Part shown: positions 58,664 to 64,000 of the stretch, in pieces | Layout of the letters: each line of letters starts with the position of its first letter | Position numbering within the stretch: the stretch's first letter is position 1 | Assembly: GCA_964580315.1 (NCBI GenBank) | Contig: CAZOKH010000003.1 | Coordinates: 1 to 64,000, forward strand | Length of the DNA stretch: 64,000 nucleotides | DNA from: CAZOKH01 sp964580315 | GTDB taxonomy: Bacteria > Chloroflexota > Anaerolineae > Anaerolineales > Anaerolineaceae | Reading direction: 5' to 3' | Notes under the pieces: model-generated | Databases searched by the model: none | What the model was told of the DNA's origin: nothing | Seen by the model: the letters and a program-made list of their open reading frames with translations, nothing else | Translations under genes and position numbers: made by a program

Positions 58664-59992
58664 ATGAGCAAAATTTGCGTTATTGGAACCGGTTATGTTG
58701 GCCTGGTAACCGGTACCTGCTTTGCTGACCTGGGTAATGAAGTAACCTGCCTGGATGTTGATGAAGAGCGCATCGCGAAATTGCATCAAGGCATCATGCC
58801 AATTTATGAACCCGGCTTGGAACAGATTGTGGAACAAAACGTGCGCGCCGGGCGCCTCATCTTCACCACGAATTATAAAGAAGCTCTAAAAGATGCTGAA
58901 ATCGTATTTATCGGTGTGGGCACTCCTTCGGGTGTGGATGGCGAAGCCGATTTGCAATATGTTCGCTCCGCCGCCGAATCGATTGCGGATATCGTGAACC
59001 ACCCCATCATCGTGGTCAACAAATCCACCGTCCCAGTGGGAACTGGTGACTGGGTGACCGAAATCATCCGAAAACGACGCGAGGGCAGCCAACCGCTGCA
59101 ATTCAGCGTGGTTTCCAACCCCGAGTTTTTGCGTGAAGGTTCTGCTGTAAACGACTTCATGAATCCCGATCGCGTGGTGCTGGGTTCCACCAATCCAGAA
59201 GCCGCCAACCGGGTGGCACAGCTCTATTCAACCCTTCGCTGCCCGATCATCATTACCGACCTGCGCACTGCTGAAATGATCAAATACGCCTCCAACGCAT
59301 TTCTGGCTACGCGCATTTCCTTCATCAATGAAATCGCCCACATTTGCGAAGAAATGGGCGCCGATGTGCGCGAAGTGGCGCGCGGCATGGGGGCAGACAA
59401 ACGCATTGGCAGCGCTTTCCTGGATGCCGGCCTGGGCTGGGGTGGTTCCTGTTTTCCCAAAGATGTGAAAGCCCTGGCCCACATGGCTGTTCTGCACGGT
59501 ACACACCCCCAGTTGCTGCAGGCAGTCATGGACATCAACCGCAATCAGCGCCGCCGCCTGGTTTTCAGACTGCGCAAGTCTTTGGGCAGCCTGAACGACA
59601 AAGTGGTGGGAGTGCTGGGGTTATCTTTCAAGCCCAACACCGATGACATTCGCGAAGCCCCGGCTCTGGAAGTGATTCACCTGCTGCAAAATGAAGGCGC
59701 AGTCGTTCGAGCTTACGATCCACAGGCAATGGAAAATGTCCACAAAGCCATGCCCTGGCTCACGCTTTGCCAAAACCCCTACCAGGTTGCTGAAGGCGCC
59801 GACGCCCTGGTGCTGGCGACGGAATGGAATGAATTTAAACAACTCGATTTTGAGCGCATTCACCAGTTGATGCGCCAGCCCATCATCATGGACGGTCGAA
59901 ACCTGTGGGACGGAATGCACCTTTCAGACCTGGGTTTCACCTATTTTGGCATTGGACGCGGCAACTTCCTGTTGAACAATCATAAAGAGTAA
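58664..59992 (+). CDS. ugd: UDP-glucose 6-dehydrogenase
   Basis: A 442-aa UDP-sugar dehydrogenase (UDP-glucose to UDP-glucuronate, two NAD). NAD-binding GTGYVGLVTGTCFADLG at the start, IFIGVGTPSG-like VFIGVGTPSG, STVPVGTGD, FLREGSAVNDFMNPDRVVLG and the catalytic Cys in GLGWGGSCFPKDVKAL. The C-terminal domain has GLSFKPNTDDIREAPALEVI. GGGAGA precedes the ATG. Monocistronic, followed by a terminator; supplies uronic acid for cell-surface polymers. UDP-N-acetyl-sugar specificity cannot be excluded. Confidence 0.93.
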   Translation: MSKICVIGTGYVGLVTGTCFADLGNEVTCLDVDEERIAKLHQGIMPIYEPGLEQIVEQNVRAGRLIFTTNYKEALKDAEIVFIGVGTPSGVDGEADLQYVRSAAESIADIVNHPIIVVNKSTVPVGTGDWVTEIIRKRREGSQPLQFSVVSNPEFLREGSAVNDFMNPDRVVLGSTNPEAANRVAQLYSTLRCPIIITDLRTAEMIKYASNAFLATRISFINEIAHICEEMGADVREVARGMGADKRIGSAFLDAGLGWGGSCFPKDVKALAHMAVLHGTHPQLLQAVMDINRNQRRRLVFRLRKSLGSLNDKVVGVLGLSFKPNTDDIREAPALEVIHLLQNEGAVVRAYDPQAMENVHKAMPWLTLCQNPYQVAEGADALVLATEWNEFKQLDFERIHQLMRQPIIMDGRNLWDGMHLSDLGFTYFGIGRGNFLLNNHKE

Positions 59993-60004
59993 TTAATTAA
60001 CCAG

Positions 60005-60034
60005 GTCGGGGCTGTACAAAGCCCCGACTTGTTT
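60005..60034 (+). terminator. Intrinsic terminator of ugd
   Basis: GTCGGGGCT-N6-AGCCCCGAC (60005-60028) followed by TTGTTT. It lies 12 bp after the ugd stop and 32 bp before panB. Confidence 0.75.
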
Positions 60035-60065
60035 CATAACCATTCTTAACCCTTTTGATTTTGTC

Positions 60066-60941
60066 ATGACAACTCAAATAACCTCTGATCGCAAAAAAAA
60101 TACCATTCGAACATTGCGGCAGAAAAAGAAAAACCGCATTCCCATTTCAATGATCACAGCCTATGACTACCCCTCTGCCCTGCTGGTTGACCAGGCAGGA
60201 CTGGATGTCATTTTGGTTGGCGACTCACTGGGCATGGTTGTGCTGGGTTATGAAAACACCCTGCCTGTCACCATGCAAGACATGCTGCATCATTGCAAAG
60301 CCGTTGCGCGCGGCGCCAGGCACGCCCTGCTGGTTGGTGATATGCCCTTTCTCTCCTACCAGGTTTCAGTCAGCGAAGCGGTGCGCAATGCCGGCCGTTT
60401 TTTGCAGGAAGCCGGCATGGATGCCGTGAAGCTGGAAGGCGGCAGTGAAAGACTGGAAGCCATTCGCGCCATCAATCAGGCCGGCATTCCGGTCATGGGA
60501 CACCTGGGCTTAACTCCGCAAAGCGTGCAGCAATTTGGCGGTTTCGTGATGCAGGGAAAAAATGCAGAAGCCGCCGCGCACATCTATTTTGAAGCGCTGA
60601 AGCTGCAAGACGCCGGTTGTTTCAGCATTGTACTGGAATCAATCCCCTTACAGGTTGCCAGGGCCATTTCACAAAAACTGGACATTCCGACCATTGGCAT
60701 TGGCGCCGGCGCCGATTGCGACGGACAGGTGTTGGTGCTGCACGATGTGCTGGGATGGTTTGACCAGCCCGGCCCATCCTTTGCCAAATCGTACACCCAA
60801 ATTCACACAATCATCACTTCAACCCTGGAAAGCTATCGGGATGAAGTGGAAGACCACACCTTTCCAGGGCCAGATTACAGCCGTAGTATGAACGATCAGG
60901 AATGGGAAAAGTTCCAGAATTTGATCGAAGCACGCAAATGA
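60066..60941 (+). CDS. panB: 3-methyl-2-oxobutanoate hydroxymethyltransferase
   Basis: PanB (291 aa) transfers a hydroxymethyl group from methylene-THF to ketoisovalerate, the first step of pantothenate synthesis. Motifs: PISMITAYDYPSALLVDQAGLDVILVGDSLGMVVLGY, GDMPFLSYQ, EGGSERLEAIRAI and IGIGAGADCDGQVLVLHDVLG. It uses the folate pool maintained by FolD nearby. First of panB-panE-panC; its stop overlaps the panE start (ATGA). Confidence 0.97.
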   Translation: MTTQITSDRKKNTIRTLRQKKKNRIPISMITAYDYPSALLVDQAGLDVILVGDSLGMVVLGYENTLPVTMQDMLHHCKAVARGARHALLVGDMPFLSYQVSVSEAVRNAGRFLQEAGMDAVKLEGGSERLEAIRAINQAGIPVMGHLGLTPQSVQQFGGFVMQGKNAEAAAHIYFEALKLQDAGCFSIVLESIPLQVARAISQKLDIPTIGIGAGADCDGQVLVLHDVLGWFDQPGPSFAKSYTQIHTIITSTLESYRDEVEDHTFPGPDYSRSMNDQEWEKFQNLIEARK

Positions 60942-61855
60942 TCACCACCCCCATCCTCATTGTTGGCAGCGGCGCCATGGCAAGCCTGTTTGCGGCGCGC
61001 CTGGCAATCAGCCGCCAGCCGGTTCTAATGTACGACACCTGGGCAGATGCCGTCCAGACCATATCGCAGAACGGCATCCGGTTGACCAGCCCCTCAGGTG
61101 AACAAACCACGATTGCTATTCCCATAACTGACTCGCTGGAAGCAGTGCCCCCTGTGCAATACGCCCTGGTGCTGGTGAAAAGCTGGCAAACCCGGGTTAG
61201 CGCCGATGGTTTACGCAGGGTACTCATGGAGAATGGGATAGCCCTGACCCTGCAAAACGGCCTGGGCAACCTTGAAGTTCTGGAACGGGCGCTTGGCAGC
61301 GCCAGATGTACCGCCGGGGTGGCCATGCTGGGCGCTCATCTAACCGCCCCCGGGGTGGTTCAACAGGCAGGCAAAGCAGAATTGACACTTGGAACCCATC
61401 CCCGTCTGCAAAACCTTCCACAAATGCTGGCCAATGCCGGGTTCATCGTCTCCCGGCAGGATGACCTGGAAAGCCTGTTATGGGGTAAACTGGTGGTGAA
61501 TGCAGCCGTAAATCCAATCACAGCCTTGCTCAACATCCCCAATGGCACCTTGCTTGAAAACCCGGCGGCACACCAACTGATGCAGCAAATTATCAACGAA
61601 ATTTGCTGTGTGGCAGCTAAACGAAGTATCCAACTTCCATACGCCAACGCCGCCGATCATGTCATTCAAGTGATCCAGAACACCGCCGGGAATGTTTCTT
61701 CCATGCTGCAAGACCTCCGAAATCACCGGCTGACAGAAATTGATGTCATAAATGGGGCTGTAGTCCATTACGCAAAAAAGGCCGATGTGTCAGTCCCGGT
61801 CAACGAAACACTCGTTCAACTCATTCACGCCCGCGAGACAGCCTCAAACGGGTAA
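60938..61855 (+). CDS. panE: 2-dehydropantoate 2-reductase
   Basis: A 305-aa ketopantoate reductase (PanE/ApbA family). N-terminal NADP site ILIVGSGAMASLFAARLA, LTLQNGLGNLEVLE, GVAMLGAHLTAPGVV and the catalytic region LLWGKLVVNAAVNPITALLNIPNG with Lys and Asn. The substrate-binding SSMLQDLRNHRLTEIDVINGAVV motif near the C-terminus is typical. ATG 60938 overlaps the panB stop. Reduces ketopantoate to pantoate for PanC. Confidence 0.93.
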   Translation: MITTPILIVGSGAMASLFAARLAISRQPVLMYDTWADAVQTISQNGIRLTSPSGEQTTIAIPITDSLEAVPPVQYALVLVKSWQTRVSADGLRRVLMENGIALTLQNGLGNLEVLERALGSARCTAGVAMLGAHLTAPGVVQQAGKAELTLGTHPRLQNLPQMLANAGFIVSRQDDLESLLWGKLVVNAAVNPITALLNIPNGTLLENPAAHQLMQQIINEICCVAAKRSIQLPYANAADHVIQVIQNTAGNVSSMLQDLRNHRLTEIDVINGAVVHYAKKADVSVPVNETLVQLIHARETASNG

Positions 61856-61874
61856 ATTCTTAGAGGACACGGAA

Positions 61875-62708
61875 ATGAAAACTGTAACTGCCATTCATGA
61901 ATTGTGGGAAGCACGCAAACAACTGGCTGAACCGGTCGGATTTGTTCCAACCATGGGCTATTTACATGAAGGACATTTATCGCTTGTGCGTGCAGCCAGG
62001 GCTGAATGCGCCAGCGTTGTGGTCAGCATCTTTGTCAATCCAACCCAGTTTGGTCCCGCTGAAGATTTCTCACGTTACCCACGCGACCTGGAACGAGACA
62101 GCGCATTATTGGAAAAAGAAGGTGTTGATCTGATTTGGGCGCCCACTCCTGAACAAATGTATTCGGCCGATTTTCAAACCTGGGTTGATGTAGATCAACT
62201 GACCAAACCCCTGGAAGGTGAACGCAGGCCCGGCCATTTCCGGGGCGTTACCACGGTGGTCGCAAAATTGTTCAACGGTGTGCTGCCCCAAAAAGCCTAT
62301 TTTGGACAAAAAGATGCCCAGCAAGCGGTGGTGATTCGCCGCATGGTGCAAGACCTCAACTTTCCCATCGAAATTGTGATGTGCCCCATTGTGCGCGAAC
62401 CTGATGGATTAGCCATGTCCAGCCGCAATCAATACCTCAATCCGCAAGAACGCAAAGCGGCGCTGGTTCTTTCCAAATCTTTGAAAGCCGCCCGCGATGC
62501 CTTTGAGCGCGGTGAAAGACGCGCTGAAACCCTGCGTGAATTATTACTAGATACTTTGCATGCTGAACCGTTGGCCAGGGTGCAATATGTTTCCTGCGCA
62601 GACCCTGTGACCTTACAAGAACAAAAAGGCGAAATTGCCAGATCATTATTGTCGATGGCCGTTTTCGTTGGCAACACCCGCCTGATTGATAATTGCCTGC
62701 TGGGATAA
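61875..62708 (+). CDS. panC: Pantothenate synthetase
   Basis: PanC (277 aa) joins pantoate and beta-alanine using ATP. Motifs: FVPTMGYLHEGHLSLV (HIGH-like), VVSIFVNPTQFGPAEDFSRYPR, GVTTVVAKLFNGVLPQKAYFGQKDAQQ and the KMSKS-like MSSRNQYL. ATG 61875 gives the family N-terminus MKTVTAIHELWE; the frame is open upstream into panE. It lies 19 bp after panE. No panD is in the window, so the source of beta-alanine is not shown here. Confidence 0.97.
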   Translation: MKTVTAIHELWEARKQLAEPVGFVPTMGYLHEGHLSLVRAARAECASVVVSIFVNPTQFGPAEDFSRYPRDLERDSALLEKEGVDLIWAPTPEQMYSADFQTWVDVDQLTKPLEGERRPGHFRGVTTVVAKLFNGVLPQKAYFGQKDAQQAVVIRRMVQDLNFPIEIVMCPIVREPDGLAMSSRNQYLNPQERKAALVLSKSLKAARDAFERGERRAETLRELLLDTLHAEPLARVQYVSCADPVTLQEQKGEIARSLLSMAVFVGNTRLIDNCLLG

Positions 62709-62746
62709 CCGACTGGAATTCGCAGGCTGAGTTGTTGAGGTGGATC

Positions 62747-63157
62747 ATGTTCGAGATAAACATACCCGCCAGGGAAGAATCGATCACGCAGGTGCGTGAG
62801 TTTTACCAGCAGGCAGCCAATGATTGCGGGCTTTCTGCCGAAAGGGTCTATGCAGTTCTGACCGCAGTTGAAGAAGCGGTGTGGAATATCATCGAACACA
62901 GTTACGCCGAGAACGATTCAGGGCAAATTCACTGCTGCGCTGAAAAAACCCCGCAAGGCCTGCTCATTACCCTGATTGATCACGGCATTCCCATGCCGCC
63001 GGAAAAAATCCCGGACCGCGATCATATACTGAGAGCCAATCCACGCCAATTGGGCGGCATGGGGCTATATTTAATGTTTCACCTGATGGATGAAGTAAAC
63101 TTTGATTTCTCCACGCCGGGAGAAAACAAATTAACCATGTTGAAAAGGAATTCTTAA
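62747..63157 (+). CDS. RsbW-like anti-sigma/serine-protein kinase ATPase
   Basis: A 136-aa GHKL-type HATPase_c domain. N-box: AVEEAVWNIIEHSY; G1 box: LIDHGIPMPP; G2 region: LGGMGLYLMFHLMDE. This is the RsbW/SpoIIAB-like layout, acting on an anti-sigma-factor antagonist or a sigma factor. GAGG precedes ATG 62747; an upstream in-frame ATG at 62693 overlaps panC. It follows panC by 38 bp and precedes a HAD phosphatase by 7 bp. No STAS antagonist or sigma gene is adjacent, so its partners are elsewhere. Confidence 0.8.
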   Translation: MFEINIPAREESITQVREFYQQAANDCGLSAERVYAVLTAVEEAVWNIIEHSYAENDSGQIHCCAEKTPQGLLITLIDHGIPMPPEKIPDRDHILRANPRQLGGMGLYLMFHLMDEVNFDFSTPGENKLTMLKRNS

Positions 63158-63164
63158 AAGTTTA

Positions 63165-63821
63165 ATGGAAAAACGAGCAATCATCTGGGACATGGACGGC
63201 ACCATTTTAGACAGCACCAGACTCCACTATAAAGCCTGGCAGGCAGTTCTTAAACCCTATGGAATTGAATATGACTGGGATTGGTTTCTAAGAAATTATG
63301 GACGCACAAACCAGGTAATCACGCGAGAATTGTTGCCCGATGCCAGTCAGCAGGAAACCGAAACGCTGGCTGATGCCCAGTCCATCTGGTTTCGCGACCA
63401 CGCCCGGGGAAATATCGAATTGCTGCCGGGCGTCACCCACTGGTTGGAGCAATTTCAAGCCCGGGGTTTCCTGCAGGTAATCGCCACATCATCTGCATTG
63501 TTGAATGCGCAAACTCTTACCAAAATCCTGGGCATCGAAACCTTTTTTGACAACCTGTTTACGGCCGAAGGAATGCCCAGCAAGCCGGACCCGGCAGTTT
63601 TTTTGCATGCAGCCCGTTCTCTTCAGGTTCCAGTGGAAAAATGCCTGGTACTCGAAGATTCGCCGCAGGGTGTTATGGCAGCTCACCAGGCCGGCATGAA
63701 GTCCATCGCTGTACAAACATCCGGCAATTCTCGCGAAAAATTAAACCTCGCCAGTTGGATTGTCCAGGATCTGACTCATTTACAGGTGGGAGATTTGGAA
63801 AGAATTCTGGCAGGCAGCTAA
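63165..63821 (+). CDS. HAD-family hydrolase (beta-phosphoglucomutase-like)
   Basis: A 218-aa HAD phosphatase. Motif I WDMDGTILDST with both catalytic Asp residues, motif II in VIATSSALLN, motif III Lys in PSKPDPAVF and motif IV LEDSPQGVMAAHQAGM. A helical cap sits between motifs I and II, as in beta-phosphoglucomutase and sugar phosphatases. Substrate unknown. It is the last gene of the pan-associated plus-strand group. Confidence 0.9.
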   Translation: MEKRAIIWDMDGTILDSTRLHYKAWQAVLKPYGIEYDWDWFLRNYGRTNQVITRELLPDASQQETETLADAQSIWFRDHARGNIELLPGVTHWLEQFQARGFLQVIATSSALLNAQTLTKILGIETFFDNLFTAEGMPSKPDPAVFLHAARSLQVPVEKCLVLEDSPQGVMAAHQAGMKSIAVQTSGNSREKLNLASWIVQDLTHLQVGDLERILAGS

Positions 63822-63830
63822 AGATTGTTG

Positions 63831-64000
63831 CTAGTCGCCAAAAAACAGCATTTCCCACACCTCAAGGTTATTCATTGGGGTTGGGGTCAATTCAAGTTCC
63901 GGGGTGGGCACAACCGTCATAGGATGTTCGGGAATTGGAACAACCACCACATCACCCGGTTTTGCCATTGAGCCGCTCTCGCGCGCCCATTCTTCCACCG
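63831..64000 (-). CDS. C-terminal end of an FtsB/DivIC-like septum protein (partial)
   Basis: Fifty-six codons before a TAG stop; the gene enters from the right edge. The peptide contains VEEWARESGSMAKPGDVVVVPI, close to the conserved (A)R-x-x-x-x-x-x-(K/R)PGE-x-V-x-x-P end of FtsB/DivIC septum-formation initiators, then a Pro/Thr-rich tail and a final NNLEVWEMLFFGD. FtsB-like proteins are short single-pass membrane proteins of the divisome. The coiled-coil and membrane parts are outside the window, so the call rests on this short motif. Confidence 0.6.
   Translation of the reverse strand, partial: VEEWARESGSMAKPGDVVVVPIPEHPMTVVPTPELELTPTPMNNLEVWEMLFFGD

Noticed and set aside
58426..58671. 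82-codon N-terminal extension of FolD
   Set aside because: AT-rich leader containing the promoter; not family-like, and a strong ribosome site sits before ATG 58425.

Overview
The window (about 50% GC) looks like chromosome from an anaerobic member of the Chloroflexota, probably Anaerolineae-like. This is inferred from protein style and gene content, not from a marker gene. Supporting points are many lipoproteins with Thr/Pro-rich linkers, pyruvate phosphate dikinase beside a 2-oxoacid dehydrogenase operon, an L31 protein with an RpoA-CTD-like tail, SelB, and a molybdenum hydroxylase next to purine catabolic genes. No rRNA, tRNA, CRISPR array, prophage or insertion sequence was found. One palindromic intergenic repeat of a widespread type is present.

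Layout. 1-7 kb: glnA (cut at the window edge) with a long structured leader, divergent from recA, which has an SOS-box-like site inside its promoter; then two secreted or anchored proteins and a methionine-cycle operon (mtnA, adenosine kinase, ahcY). 7-20 kb: a TPR/lytic transglycosylase, a 2H phosphoesterase, pdhABC, ppdK, a receiver-only response regulator, an SppA-like protease and a GldG-like partner. 19.5-27.4 kb: hydrolase, cca, hpt, tdk; rplU-rpmA-rpmE(fusion); selB with a coiled-coil protein. 27.5-32.5 kb: a hydantoinase followed by three complex-I/Mrp-like membrane proteins. 33.3-36.9 kb: a three-subunit xanthine dehydrogenase-family enzyme. 37-57.4 kb: an unknown membrane protein, then a long minus-strand region with 8-oxoguanine/guanine-type deaminase, adenine deaminase, GntR regulator, two carbamoyltransferases, carbamate kinase, a BMP-type nucleoside ABC transporter, a threonine-synthase-like protein and a second fold-type II PLP enzyme. 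57.5-64 kb: folD, ugd, panB-panE-panC, an RsbW-like ATPase, a HAD phosphatase, and the 3' end of an FtsB/DivIC-like gene.

Working together. The most interesting block is 31-57 kb. Nucleoside uptake, base deamination, Mo-dependent hydroxylation, cyclic-amide hydrolysis, carbamoyl transfer and carbamate kinase form a plausible route for fermenting purines with ATP made from carbamoyl phosphate. It resembles in logic the ygeW/ygeX/hyuA/ssnA/xdhD purine cluster of enterobacteria and gut anaerobes, but has different PLP enzymes, two carbamoyltransferases and its own transporter. A repeated operator (TTGTCTGACAA) sits at the promoters of the deaminase operon and of folD, suggesting one regulator for purine breakdown and one-carbon supply. 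Terminators and promoters were assigned by eye. Functions of the unknown proteins are left open.
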